From contig JAGGNK010008670.1 of the NCBI GenBank assembly GCA_017590115.1, positions 8,564,541 to 8,628,540 of the forward strand: a stretch of DNA of 64,000 nucleotides. The letters are read 5' to 3'. Numbering within the stretch: position 1 is the first letter of the stretch; each line of letters opens with the position of its first letter. Source of the DNA: Montifringilla adamsi (taxonomy: Eukaryota > Chordata > Aves > Passeriformes > Passeridae). Positions 15,301 to 43,718 of the stretch are shown here, piece after piece. The notes beneath the pieces were generated by a model. The model searched no databases. It saw nothing but the letters and a program-made list of their open reading frames with translations, and was not told the DNA's origin. The translations under genes were made by a program, and so were the position numbers.

Positions 15301-18300
15301 AACATGACACCATATTTTGGGAGAAAATACATTCAGTCAAAAAAAAATTTTGACCAGTTCTGGCTGCAAACTAGTTCAATAGCTGTTGTAAAGCTTCATT
15401 GTTTGCATAGGACACACAAGGCCTTAGGGAAATTGGTCTGCAGCCTGATTTGGCTAACTTGGCTTTCCGAACACCACCCCTGGGCAAAGAAACCACGCTG
15501 CGACTGCCATCCAATGTGGCCTTCAGAGCACAGCTCCAAGCACAACTGAGAATGCTGGACACCTACAGAGTCAGTAATAGCTGGGTCTGAACAGCAGGAC
15601 ACAGGGCCAGGCACAGACAATACAATCCAGGGAAGCAGGGAATACTGTCAGCTAACCATCTCCATCTTCACCTCAACCCTGGCACTGCTGTAGCCCCCAC
15701 CACCATCACAACACTTGGAAACGGCCTCCAGCAGCAGCTCCAGCCAGAATCAGCTCCAGTGTCCATGGGCCACCCCAAGCATGGGCAGCATTACAGGAAC
15801 TCCCCACCACAAATGCAGACAGTGGTTAGCAGCTCTATGCCAAATCCTCAGCAGCTCAGGAGACAGAGGCACAGGCTGCCGTAACCTACATGCAAAATGT
15901 CTGAAGTAACTGCTGGTGGGCCCTTGCTAACCAGGGCAGCTCACCTCACAGCAGGCATGGAAACACAACCTCTAGAGCACAACAGATGGGGTGCTGTGGC
16001 CTTTCATGTGTAAAGTGCTCCTCTCCACATGGAATGGACAGGGACTGACTAGAAACTGGAAAAAAGTGATGGCCACCTTCCAGTAGGGCCAATGCTGTCA
16101 CTTAGAGCACCACAAAGGACGTGAGCATGCAAGGGAGTTTTGCAGGCCCTTTCACTCACAAATTTCTTGCCAACCTCTCCCAGTATGAGATTCATGCTGA
16201 CATGGAAGCAGTCTCCATCAGGGGCATGGGACAGGCAAAGGTCTTCTGGAGACAGCAAAAGTTTCCAATTAAAAATAAATTTTAAGAAGTTCCCAAAATC
16301 AAAATAAAACAACTCCCCCAACACATGTTACAAAGAGCTGGCAGGAAAGGCAGGGGCACCATGCCAGGGCTCACCACTGCTTAGAAACTGACACTGCTTA
16401 TTAAGTTTAGGATCCCTTCCCCAGCTCCCAGCATTTCCAGCCAGAAGGACAGTCACCGATGGTATCAATTTCAAAAAGACCCTGCAATAAAAATAAATCA
16501 CTCAGCCTTTCAGAGAGCATCAACACGTTTCCTCATGCACATGTGCAGAGATGAGGCTGCCAAATACCAATGGCATCTGACCCCTTCACTGGGAATTCCC
16601 GCAGCGCCCGCTTTGTTCTGTCTCCAGAGCGCTGTCCTAATCACTGCCTCGTACCCAGCTTTGGAGAGCAGGTGATAATTAAGCAGGTCTGAATAAGATA
16701 CTGGGCCAGTGATTAGCTGGATACCAATTTTCACTTCACAGCTGCAACCAAGGAATCACTCACCACAGCTATGAAACTCAAATTGGAATGGAGACCTTCA
16801 AGAGGGAGAAACCAGCAGGGGCAGGAGGAGCAGCACCATCCCACCACTGTACCTCAGATCACTGCTGTTCTCCCAGCAATGCACAACCAGTAGGATGGGG
16901 AGGGAGGAGTGGTCCCCTTGCAGAAGAATGGGGCCCTTCTGCTCTCCAGTCTACAAGAGGGGAGGTGGCCAAGTGAAGATAAACAAAATGATCACCAAAG
17001 TGATTTCTTCACAGGCAAAAGAAATTCAAACTTTTAGCACTCCACAATTTATGGAAAGACAAGGCAGAACTTCAGGCTAGGTGCTAAGGATTTACATGGA
17101 CACACAATTTGCACTCATTAAAATGCTCTGAAATGTTTAGCTTAAACTTTAGCATGCTCCTGTGGGAGCACATTTTGATCAATAGAAAATGAGCAGTATC
17201 AATAAGAAACAACGAATCAAAAGAAATCAGATTTCAGCTGATATAAGAATATTCTCAGAGTTGTACCAGATGAAAAGACAAATCTGTAGTTCAGCTGAGG
17301 CAAACAGGCACAATACCTGTCTGGTGAGAAGTCCATGCTGCCCAGGTACATTTCTCATGATGGACTTGGGTAGGAGACAACACTTGACACATGACTGAAG
17401 CCTATGTCCCAGCAAACTACAAACTACAGACCATCACCATGGTTGTTCCCTTCCCAACTGCACAGGTGCCCAGAAGAATTTACAGTCCTGTTCTTGCAGC
17501 ACCTCTACGGAACTGAGAGATGTGTCATGCTAAGAGGCACACAATTGTTTGCCCAAGAAGCTCCCAGTGTCAGTTGGACAAGACAAGGCACAGCTGGAAA
17601 TTCCATTTTATGGATTAAGAAAGAAAAAAAAAAAGTCTGCTCAAAATCCCATGAAAAACCTGGGGGAGGTCTGATGGAGAATATGGATGTCAAAAGCAGT
17701 CACAGGACTGCACTGATCTAAGGTCCTCTCCTGCTGATCAGCACACAGCTCTTACCTGCAAAAGACGGAATGAAAATATGCAAGGTGAAGGAAGAAACCT
17801 TCTCTCTCTAATGAGTGCAATGTTAGCAGCCAAGGATAGTTCCACACTTCATGGTGAGACACATCCACACAAAGCATCTCAGGTCCAAGAAGAGTCTACC
17901 ACATCTGTGCACTGCCACACTCACACCATCCATCAGCTGACCTTCATGTGCCTCCACTTCTGCGATTAGCAGCACACAAAGCCAACAAGGGCACAAATAT
18001 CTGCACCCTGTTATGTACAGCTGTAGCCCACTGCATCAGAACAAAACCCTGCAGCCTCCCTGCTGCTCACAACTCCTCTCCCCAGGACCAGGTGCAGGAA
18101 TTCTTTTCATATCTCCTCCTTGCCACCCAGAAGTGACACCACTCTTGGGTCTTAATTATTTGAAGCTGAGCACTAACTCCTGCCATAGCCTGACAACTCC
18201 ACAGCCACCCAGGGGAACCTCAGTTCACATTTCCAAGGAGATATAAACACTGAAGCTGCTCCATCACTACTCTGATTCTCAGAGCAAACAAATATTAACA

Positions 18301-21300
18301 AGATAAACAAAAGAATGAAAAATCCCACACACCAAGACTGAGGCAGTAATACTGCCTTGGGGATGGGGTTAGCTAAAGAGAATAACAGACCAGAGATCCA
18401 CAGCCTGGATAAAAGGAGGAAGAGCGAGAAAGAGTCAGACTGGGCTACAGAAGTGAGAGGAAACATTGGAGATTCTGCTCCAGCTGGCTCTGGAAGGTGA
18501 GATGTCTCCATTCCTAATAAGATGAGAGGAGAAGTTTTGTTTATGCTACAGGGATCCAGCAGAAGGTCCAAAGCAGAACCATGAGACCTGCAGGCCTCCT
18601 CCTCATTGATCAGCTGCCCTAAGGCCATCTACTTCTTTTCTCATTGAGGGGGCTTTAACCTGGGTCCTACTCCTGGACACTGCCCAGCTGAGAGACAGCA
18701 GCCCAGCACAAGCCAGACAGAAGGCACCCTTGAGGGAATCCCCTCAGGGAAGGAACTGAGAGGAATACATGTGTGAGAGAGAAATGCTTTTTCCTGTCAC
18801 ACAGCTTCTGAATGCCACCATTGTTAACCTCCAGTCTAGTTTTCACTAATTGCCCATGCATTTGCAGCCAAGCAGCCAAGGTGCCTCCTGCCCTTCTGTC
18901 TCTGATTCTCCCTGCAGGCCAATGGCTCGCTTTTTCATGGACATCAGTTACCAGGGATCATGAAATTCTGTGTGCTGCCTGGGGCTTCAGAGCTTCCCAG
19001 AGACAAGGCTGCAGCTGGACTGCTCTGGCTGTTCCCACCATGTTCCAGCCAACCACCAGCACATTCTTCAGCTCTCTGGAAAGCAGCAGAGACAGCTTTC
19101 CTGAAGAAGCATCCATGGTGACAGAGGCTTGCTCTGTCTCTCACACTCCAGGCCTTGCACATGCTGCTCCAACTGCACAACTCATTGCCCAGGACTTCTC
19201 CAAGGAACGGGCTGCCCACACACAGCCCCCGACCCCCTCTCAGATGCACCTTCCCTTCCAGAGGAATTTATGCTTCCCAAACAAATTAGCTGAACTGATA
19301 ACAATAAAAATCCCATCCCATGCATTTCTGATGCAACTGATCTTGCTATCACCCACTATAACTCCCTTTGCTGCTTTATCACTGAGTTTTGTTAATATAT
19401 CATCTAGCTCCTCTTGTAGAACCTTAAAGAGATAGAGGATGAAAAGTCCCGGCACAAAACCTCACAGCCACCAGACCCCTCTTCCCAACGCAAAACACTG
19501 CTATTTATTACTAAACTTTGTTTATAGTTGTGCACTCTCCCACCCACATGGCAATGTTTCATTCAAGACAAGTTTGAATTCACTTCCAGAACAACATTTC
19601 AAAGGATCCCAAAGCATTTGTTTACAAACAGCGTGCATGGAGAATTCACTTCTCCCACCAATGAACATGGTCCCCTCTGAGACAGGGAGAGGCAGCTGTT
19701 TCATAGCACCCAACACTACTCAACAGCTGAGGGACAGGAAACGATCCACAGACAACTGATATTGCCGAGGAAATTTATGGAAAATGAGGGCTGGAGACTT
19801 CTATTTGCCAGGAGAGAAGGGGGAAGCTTCTGAGGATTAAAGCTCTCCACTGGGTCAGGAGGAATTTAGGGAGGCAAAGCGTCCCAGACTGCGGTCAAAG
19901 GAGCGACTCCAAATTTCAAGCCTCATCTGAAAGCTGGCACCTCCCAAACTAACGGGAACCTGGGCACTGGGATAATTTGGCTGAGGAAGGGAGAGCACCC
20001 CCTGCTGAGGCAGCCACACAGATCTCATCCAAGCCCCAAACAGGCCCAGCCCTGTTCAACATGAGGTAGAAGCCAAAATCACAGCCTAGAGAGGTATTTG
20101 GTGCAGAGAGGAGACACTGGGAAGACTATAAAACTGAAAGCACTTAGGAATCCCAGCTCCATACACAAGACCTACTGTAAACACTAAGTCTTCAGAGGAG
20201 GAAGGATCACACAACTCCTTCAAACACCAAAGTCCTAGGAATGGTAAAGGGTCACATGTTGTAGAAACCAAGAGGGTCCCAGGATGGAAAAAGAGGTCCT
20301 CAAAAAGGCTAAAGAAAAGTCAGATGTAGGAAATCTGGACAAAACAGAGTGAGGACAAAGGGTCTTACAGGGAGCTGGCTTCACATGGTACTTGCTCCCC
20401 AGAACAGTAACCAACTACCAACAGGTAGGGGACAGCAGGGGCTGCCCAGAAGATTGGTGAGTGCAACATCCAAACAAGGGACAGAACACACCTCCTCACC
20501 TCCAAAGAGTCACCCATAATGGGAGGAACCAAAGGGCATCACAAAAGAATGATGGAAACACCAGTGCTGGAAGAGAGCTGCCCTGCAGGAGCTGGGAAAT
20601 GAGGCAGGGCTGCACCTCTCTTCCATACCAGAGCTTGAGCATGGGACATCTCTGAGGATGAGACACGTACATGGGTACAGTGAGTCTTGCACACATCCCT
20701 TGCTCAGAGATGGGCAGCACATGGAGAGCTCTCACTCCTTCTCCATGGAGGTAGGGGAGGAGAAAGCTGGTCTTCTCTACACATTCTTCCCAAAAATGAG
20801 ATGCGGAGGACAAAGCTGACAAAATGGATGTCCCTCCCCAAAATGGATGGTAGGAGAAAAAAACTGTCCCCAGATCCATTCCATGGAAAGGGCTGATGGA
20901 GGTGGCACTACCTCCACACCCTTTTGGAGGAGGAAGCAAGGGGCACTTTCCCCAGGCAGGCACAGTGGGAGATGCCCAGGCCCTTTTGGTGGGAAAGAAC
21001 AGAGTAGGATACAACCTGGTACAGACAACCCAGTGTGGGCTGCGTGGGAGATACCACCTCAGGCACGGTGTTGGCCAAACATCCTGAGTACAGGGGGGAG
21101 GATGTGACCCTCAGATGGGGATGGTCTCCTGCAAGGTGCCTCTGGCACCTAAAGCAGGGCATCACCAGCTCCCTCACCAAGGAGTTAGCATGGCTTCCCC
21201 AGAGCCGATGCGGGATCCGAGGACGTGCGGCTGTCCCCAGAGGCAGCACCCAGGGACAACGAACCCCAGAGAATGTGCACGGGGGGTATCGCCACCAGCC

Positions 21301-21798
21301 TCCCACAGGTGAGGTGGGGTGCACGGAGGGTGTGTCCGTCCAGACAGAACCCAAGGGGGTCACCATCCCCATCCCCGCCAAGGAAAGGCAATGGGGATGG
21401 AGGATGGATGGGGGTCGCCGTCCCCGCGCCGGGCACGAGGGGCACCTCCCCATCCCGGGGGTCCCGGCCCCGCCGCCCCGGGGGCGCCCCCAGGGCCGAG
21501 GGGGCAGCCAGCCCCGGCCCAGCCCCGTGAGGGCGGGAGCTCCCCAGCCACCCCCACTGGTCCCCGGGGAGGCCCACGAGGCCCGGGCTCCACGCGTGGC
21601 CCCGGGGGACCGGGCCCGGGCCCGCGCTCACCCGAAGTCGTCGTCCATGGACTTGAAGTAGAACTTATAGTTGGGGCGGTTGAGGAGCCCCTTGAAGTCG
21701 CCGAGGGTGACGCGCTCGGCCGGGATCGGCAGCTTCACCAGGTACGGCGTCTCCTGCTCGTCCAGGTGGTAAATGATCTTCGTCTCGGCCGCCGCCAT
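313..21798 (-). CDS. DVL3: Dishevelled-3 (DVL3), 5' part: coding exons 1 and 2 only
   Basis: Dishevelled is the cytoplasmic scaffold that relays Wnt signals from Frizzled to the Axin complex and to planar-polarity effectors. Only the first 79 codons lie here, and they form most of the N-terminal DIX domain, which polymerises head to tail. Exon 1 carries the ETKIIYHLD and ETPYLVKLP blocks and ends in KSMDDDF. Exon 2 continues with [19 protein letters not shown]. The two exons join cleanly: two bases of a Gly codon at the exon 1 end, one at the exon 2 start. The DIX sequence fits vertebrate dishevelled proteins. DVL3 is preferred over DVL1 and DVL2 by similarity and because EIF2B5 lies directly upstream on the same strand, as in human. 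The PDZ and DEP domains lie beyond base 1. The N-terminus reads MAAAETK, slightly longer than the mammalian start. Confidence 0.93.
648..2997 (-). mobile_element. CR1 LINE, 5'-truncated, endonuclease C-terminus through reverse transcriptase to 3' end
   Basis: This is a chicken-repeat-1 non-LTR retrotransposon lying in DVL3 intron 1 in the same orientation as the gene. From its 5' side it shows the end of the endonuclease ([14 protein letters not shown] near 2850), the linker [13 protein letters not shown] near 2270, the reverse transcriptase block [19 protein letters not shown] near 1590, the C-terminal part near 920-1180 ([20 protein letters not shown]) and the typical 3' tail. The tail read on the plus strand is AGGTTGGAAAAGACC near 670. 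Homology to CR1 stops near 2997, so the copy is 5'-truncated. The coding region is broken by frame changes and stops, and the catalytic aspartate box after FINDL is disrupted, so it is inactive. Positions of the ends are good to about 10-20 bases. Confidence 0.92.
3000..8205 (-). other. DVL3: DVL3 intron 1, segment beyond the CR1
   Basis: Non-coding by inspection. About 3000-3770 is AT-rich. A GC-richer patch at about 5200-6500 gives several overlapping open frames in both strands with no family resemblance. A short tandem duplication lies at 5077-5161. I see no exon with matching splice sites and conserved protein. Confidence 0.6.
5077..5161. repeat. Two-copy tandem repeat, 42 bp unit
   Basis: The unit beginning CATTCCTTTCCAGCCTCAGC occurs at 5077 and again at 5119. 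Both copies run into a GCAGCCTTCCTCCTCC end. The copies differ by a few substitutions and a small indel, so this is a recent local duplication or a two-copy minisatellite. It has no coding meaning. Confidence 0.85.
8205..8295 (-). mobile_element. CR1 3'-end fragment
   Basis: The plus strand reads GAGTTGGAAAGGACCTTACA followed by GATCATTTAGCC, which is a diverged antisense copy of the CR1 3' terminus. The match fades after CCCCCTGCTAGGG near 8275, and the upper limit is approximate. It has the same orientation as the larger CR1 at 648-2997. Confidence 0.6.
8300..21340 (-). other. DVL3: DVL3 intron 1, promoter-proximal 13 kb
   Basis: No exon, RNA gene or mobile element is recognised here. The open frames present (for example the 128-codon plus-strand frame at 14624-15007 and the 208-codon frame at 18812-19435) match no family I know and lack a supporting splice context. 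They look like chance frames. Regulatory elements are likely in such a long first intron but cannot be located by eye. Confidence 0.55.
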
Positions 21799-22070
21799 GG
21801 CGCCCCTGCCCGGCCGCCAGGCCCCCGCCTCTGCCTCCGCCGCCTCCTCCGCCCCGGCCCGGACCCCCAGTCCCGGCCCGGCCCCCGCCCGCGCCTCGGC
21901 CCGGCTGCGGCCTCCGCACGCCCGGTCCCCCCGCGCCCCTTGTTCTCCGGCCGGCCCCGCCGGAACCGGAACCGGCGCCCCGTGGGGCCGCGGCGCGGGA
22001 GCGACCCCGGGACCCGCCATGGGCCGGGACCCGGCTCAGCGGGCAGCCCGGGAGTTTGGGCCCAGATCCC
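21350..22070. promoter_or_regulatory. DVL3: CpG island covering DVL3 promoter and exon 1
   Basis: This is a dense GC and CpG block surrounding the DVL3 start codon (21798) on both sides. No TATA box is apparent upstream of the start, as is usual for CpG-island promoters. A repeated CCGGAACCGG-like patch lies near 21957-21975. The transcription start cannot be fixed from sequence and is probably within about 21,830-22,050. Confidence 0.8.
21632..21798 (-). CDS. DVL3: DVL3 coding exon 1 (start codon and first half of DIX domain)
   Basis: The ATG is at 21798-21796 in a GCCGCC context. The exon has 167 coding bases, giving 55 codons plus two bases. It ends at a GG|GTGAGC donor with GT at 21631-21630. 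The 5' UTR continues to higher coordinates inside the CpG island, but its start cannot be placed. GC content is very high, so the many overlapping open frames here are compositional. Confidence 0.93.
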
Positions 22071-24251
22071 GCCACGATGCTGGCCCGCATCCCGCTGCCG
22101 AGCCAAATCCCGGCTCGATAGGAGACCCCCCTTCGCTGGAGCTGACCCTCTCATTTGGAACGGACCCCACACACCCCCATCCACCCCTCTGCTGCTGTGC
22201 CCCGAGTGGGTGCATGGCCCCTGGGACTGCCCGTGGGTGCGCTGGGATTTACACTTTACATCCACATCCTCCTGTCCACAGCCTGGTACTCCCCGTGCCT
22301 CCACATGCCCAGTGCCAGCTGGGAATATACCTCTCCCAGGCTCCCCACCCCATTCAGCTTTCACACCCCCTGTACGCCCTCTGATGCTGTTCACACACAG
22401 GGTCATTCCTGTGTCTCACAACTTCCACTTCTGTCCACACCCCAGGCCTCCCCTTCTATCTCTGCAGCCCTAGTCCTTTGTCACACACCTCCCAGCCTTC
22501 TCCATGCTCCTCATCCAGCTATGTGCCCCATGAGCACAACTTACAAAACATGAGGCATATCCATCTCTACCCTATCCTCCCATGTACAGACCCCTGTGAG
22601 CTCCCCATGCTGTCTCAGATGGCCACCACACACAGGGACTACCACCCACCCCAGCTCCTCTCCAGCTAAGGCTTCCCTCTGAACCCCTTGTCACCATCCA
22701 AAAATTAACCCCAGTGTTCAGATCTTTCCCTCACCAAGCAGACTCTTTCCTATGCTCTTCCTGAGAATCCTCTGTTCCATATACCATGGCTTCTTCAACT
22801 GGGCACCCTTTTGGCTGTGTGGTTTCTTCCCATCCTCTATCTCCCCAGACCCCAGCACATTCTTACCTGTAGTCATCAGCACTGTGACCCCAGCCCCTAG
22901 AACTTGCCTCTGTTCCACAGCAGCCTCAGTCTGCCTGGTTTCCCCTCTGCACATCTTGCCAGCACCCAGCAGACACCAAGGAACCATTCCATCAGCAGTT
23001 TCCCGGAGTTGTGGCTGAGAGCAAAGCTGGGGTGGATGGAGTTTTGGGAACACCCACCAACAGGAAGGGCAAGAACTGCCTTGCATCATCCTGGATTAGA
23101 AGGAACAAATGCAGGGGAAGCACCACACCATGGGCCTGCACAGGGCACGAGACTAGATCAGCCCTCAAACTAGACTCCCCTGCCGTAGGAAAAGGAGCCA
23201 GAGAGATCCTACAGGGAACAGAGCCAAGTTCCTCAGGCAGGCAGGCAGGCTGAGCTAAATAAGCCTTCTTCTAACGCATTAAAGAGTCCTGCAGGCATTG
23301 CTAGTAATTACCTGGGCAGCACTGGGGGAAGAACCTGACATTAAACTGAAAAAAGAATAATAAATTCCAGGGAAGTCCTCAGGTAAGCAGAAGTTGTAAG
23401 AGGTCTGAGACTCTCCCATGTTTCCACATCAGCTCTTGGAAGATGGTAATTTCCTTATGCTCAGAGCTCTGGTAAAAGCTGGTGTACCTGGAATGAAGAA
23501 TCCAGGTCAGGAATGGAAAAGTTTAGTTTAAGTTGCTTCTTCCTGTGTCAACCCTGACAGAGCTAATCTTAAAGTCCGTTTGCAACACCTCCCTGCCCCA
23601 AAAGCAGGCACATGTGAAAGAATCCCAGTGTGTCCCTGGCAGGGCCACTGTCTCACCCACCTCGCAGCACAGCCATGGATGCACCTCGGAGCCTGTATTG
23701 TACTCATCAGACACTTTTGTTACCAAAAGGGCAATTTTTGGTAGTGCTGAGCTCCCAAGGGAGCACATGCAGCTCAGGGGAGGGGTGCCACACCCCCAGG
23801 GTAGTAATAGATGAAATCTCATTGCTACAGCTGCCTTTTCTTTTAAAACAGGCCAAGTCACTGAATAGACTCAATGATAGATCAGTTTCACTGCTCACAG
23901 AGGCCTTGTGCTGTATGACTCACTGAATGGGAGTTAAGAACACAGTGCCAAAGAAATTAGCAGGAGGGGACTGTGCTGTGCACTCCAAGGTCCACAAGGA
24001 AGAGTTTTTGAACTGCCTGTTGGCTTATTTTTTGCAATTACAGTAACTTAAAAATTGCAGCATTGATAACATTGCTCCTCCTTACAGAGTACACAGGCTT
24101 CGGACATTTCAGTGCATCTTGGAACAGCCCAAAGCAGAGGTGGATGTAGTTGAGCTCCATCACTTACACCTTTAAGCAAAACCTATTATCTCCTTTTAAA
24201 AGGGTTACTATTGTTAACTGAAGTTGTAGGTTTGATGGAGGAACACCAAGT

Positions 24252-24310
24252 TCATTCGTTCGTTCATTCCTTCCTTCCTTTCCTTCCCTTTCTTCCTTCC
24301 TTCCCTTCCT
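24252..24310. repeat. TTCC/TTCG-type microsatellite
   Basis: This is an imperfect tetranucleotide tract of TTCG, TTCC and TTTCC units on the plus strand. It is a simple repeat of the kind that is often length-polymorphic. Confidence 0.9.
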
Positions 24311-26834
24311 GTCAGATGGGAAGGCAGACAAGTTGGTTATTATAGCCTTAGGAAAGTAAAGTACTTAACTGCTTACATTGCTCAGAGATGGGCAGCAATG
24401 ATTCCACATACAAGATTGCTCTCAAAGGCATTTCTAGTCTTGCAAACAAAAAAACCATCTTGACTGAAGCAACAACAAAGCACCAAGCCCACCCTACACT
24501 TCAGCAATGGAATAAATGCTCCTTTAAAAAGTACAACACGTATCAGTACATAAGGATGCTGCACCATGCCAGAACTCCACCTTGGAGAGTATCAAGTGCT
24601 CTAATTTGTTTTATTTTTGCTACTCTGTTCTTGGCATCTGTAAAACCACCCCACCACACACATCACCAATGCCTGAAGGATGTGGCCATAGAGAAACATT
24701 CTTCCCTTGGATTTTAACTCTCAGGTAAAAAGCAGCTCATACCACAAAGTTGGAGCAAAGGAGGAAGGAATGTGGAAAAAAACAAAAGTGGAATTGTTAC
24801 TTGGCAGAAATAATCAAGAACTTCTGGCACAACTGAGCCATTTACAGCACTGCATGTGAAATTTATTCTTAAGCCATCTTTACCCTGTAAAAGGAAAAAA
24901 AAATATTTGAGATGTCCAAGGAGATTTTAAAATTACCAAGTCTTGCAGCTGGTTTGTAAATGGTTTTTCTGTAGCTGCCTCTGCCAATTCCCTGCCTCTG
25001 CCAGTTCTTATTTCCCAGCATCAGGAGGACACAATGCATGACGTATCAGCCAACATTCCCATCAATTCCCATAATGACAAATGACAACAGATTTCTTTGG
25101 ATGTAACGTTCATCTTTGCAACATAATTCTGTACAAAACCAAACCTCACCCACTTCAGGATTCCAAGTTGAGAACTTTTAATGAATTGTTCTCTAGTTGC
25201 AAACAGGGCTCATGAGTTACCATCAAACACTTTCACCAATCAAATGCTGTGCTGATTTCCTACCTGGCTATTGTGTGCTTAAAATCTGAGCAAAAAGCAG
25301 TGATGAGTTATTTAACTTACATGTGAAGCCCTGCTCAGGCATGTAAAATGGAGACATACAATTTCAAGTCAAAAAAAGCAAACAAGCTGGTAACACCAGG
25401 ATAGTTTTTATTTGCTCCCTGAATTAAATATTGGCAGATACAGAAAATTCAGATACCGACTATTTCCCCAACATTTACAAGACTGAGTTTGCAATGTCAG
25501 AAAACAAGGACATTTATGCACAATCCTGGCAACTGATAGTGTGAGTGCACAAGATGGCCATGCCTGAACATCAGCTTTTTAAAGGCAGTATCCCTGGTCT
25601 CCAGCATCCAATGCTGTCCCCTCACTGACAATTGTGGCACCACGGAACGGCCAAGTAAGTATCCTGAGTGGGCAGCTCCAGTGCATTTCCCCCTGCAAAG
25701 GATTTATTCCATGCTCCTCCTGAAGGGGCAGAGGCTAGGTCAGCACATCCAACAAATAACCCACCTATGAACACAAGCTGATGGTTGCAGTACCCTTTTT
25801 ACTCTGTTCTTTGAGAGCAGGGGAGAATGCAGCACAGTGACACTTCCAAGTTAGCTGTTCTTAAAGGCCTTGCTGCTGCCACACATTGTCTGAGCCAGAG
25901 GCACACTCACTCCCTGCTGCCTGCCGAGCTGCTCTGCAGCTGCAGAGCCTCACAGTGGGTCTGCAGTACTTTCCCTGCTGTCTGAGGGAAGTTTCAAATA
26001 AATAAATGGCCATGAAGTAAGCAAGCTTATGTAACTGAAATCATGTGGATCCACAGACTGTGTGCTGCTGAAGGAAATACCACTCGCTGCTTTTCACACT
26101 GGAGCAGAACATAGTAACTAGCATTCTCCTCAAAGCAGCTGGTGCAGTCAATGCCTCCAGGGCAAAATACAAGTGTAGTTGGTGCAGCAGGAGGAGCCAG
26201 GCACCTCTGCTCCCTTTTCATAAAAAAAATAAGAGACAGACACTTCTCTAAAACATGTCTGCTAAGCTGGGGGCACAGAACATCACATGCAGGATATGGT
26301 GATCCGTACAGCCATCCACCATCAACCACGTGGGGAAGCTGAGAACACATCACCCCCAGTTCTACAGCACAGGAAACACATGGTTTTACCAACTCTACTG
26401 TGCAATTTGTGTTAGATCCTAGCATGGCAGATGGCAAGAGATTTTCCCTTTTGCAAAGATCACAGAAGTGCCTTCTAGGCTGCAAAATGCCTTGGGCATC
26501 CTCAGACAGCTGTTCTTTAGGCACAAGAACTCCTGAATTCTAGTCCTGCACTCCAGATCCTAATCCACATGCTCTTACTCGCCAACCTTGCCGGTGTCTC
26601 TTCAGCAGGAGTTTCCTTAGCTCCAGAAGCAACAATGACTCCAAATACCTCAGCTGTATGACCATTCTTTCACAACCCTGATGGTTAGATCTACAGGGGC
26701 ATCGCATGCATTTGCATCTACTCTCTCCCTTTGTATTAGTAACAAGGACCTCCCAAAAGATAGCTTATAGTACATCATATCCAGGCTCCAGAGGGATTTT
26801 AGGTATCACTGCCTCCTGCTTTTCCCTTATAGTT

Positions 26835-26840
26835 TTTATA
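26835..26840 (-). terminator. EIF2B5: Candidate polyadenylation signal of EIF2B5 (TATAAA)
   Basis: This is the first polyadenylation-like hexamer after the EIF2B5 stop codon, about 200 bases downstream. It is a known weaker variant of AATAAA. Canonical AATAAA occurs only further on, at 25708-25703 and 25412-25407, so the 3' end used is uncertain. Confidence 0.35.
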
Positions 26841-27042
26841 CTGGGTTGCAACATAAGGTGCAAATGAGGGCGGGAGGGAGGGAAGTGGCAAAGTTGGGAA
26901 CACACAACTGAATTAATGATGGGATTGTCAGTCACTTCGATGTCAGGCCCCACATCTATACACCATGCACTGGCATTGATCTTGCCCTGCCCACTTGGCC
27001 CAGAAAGGCAGTGAGAGCCTCTTCTCCTGCTGAGCCACCATG

Positions 27043-43718
<16,676 letters not shown>

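Larger units (their letters stand above)
22070..27042. other. Spacer between DVL3 promoter and EIF2B5 stop codon, including EIF2B5 3' UTR
   Basis: The block at about 22140-22760 is pyrimidine-rich on the plus strand and gives long but meaningless open frames. A TTCC-type microsatellite lies at 24252-24310. The right-hand part contains the EIF2B5 3' UTR. Candidate minus-strand polyadenylation signals are TATAAA at 26840-26835, about 200 bases past the stop, AATAAA at 25708-25703 and AATAAA at 25412-25407. Nothing else is recognised. Confidence 0.6.

Noticed and set aside
21319..22473. 384-codon plus-strand open frame across the DVL3 CpG island
   Set aside because: It is antisense to DVL3 exon 1, Pro/Arg/Gly-rich and compositional, with no domain.
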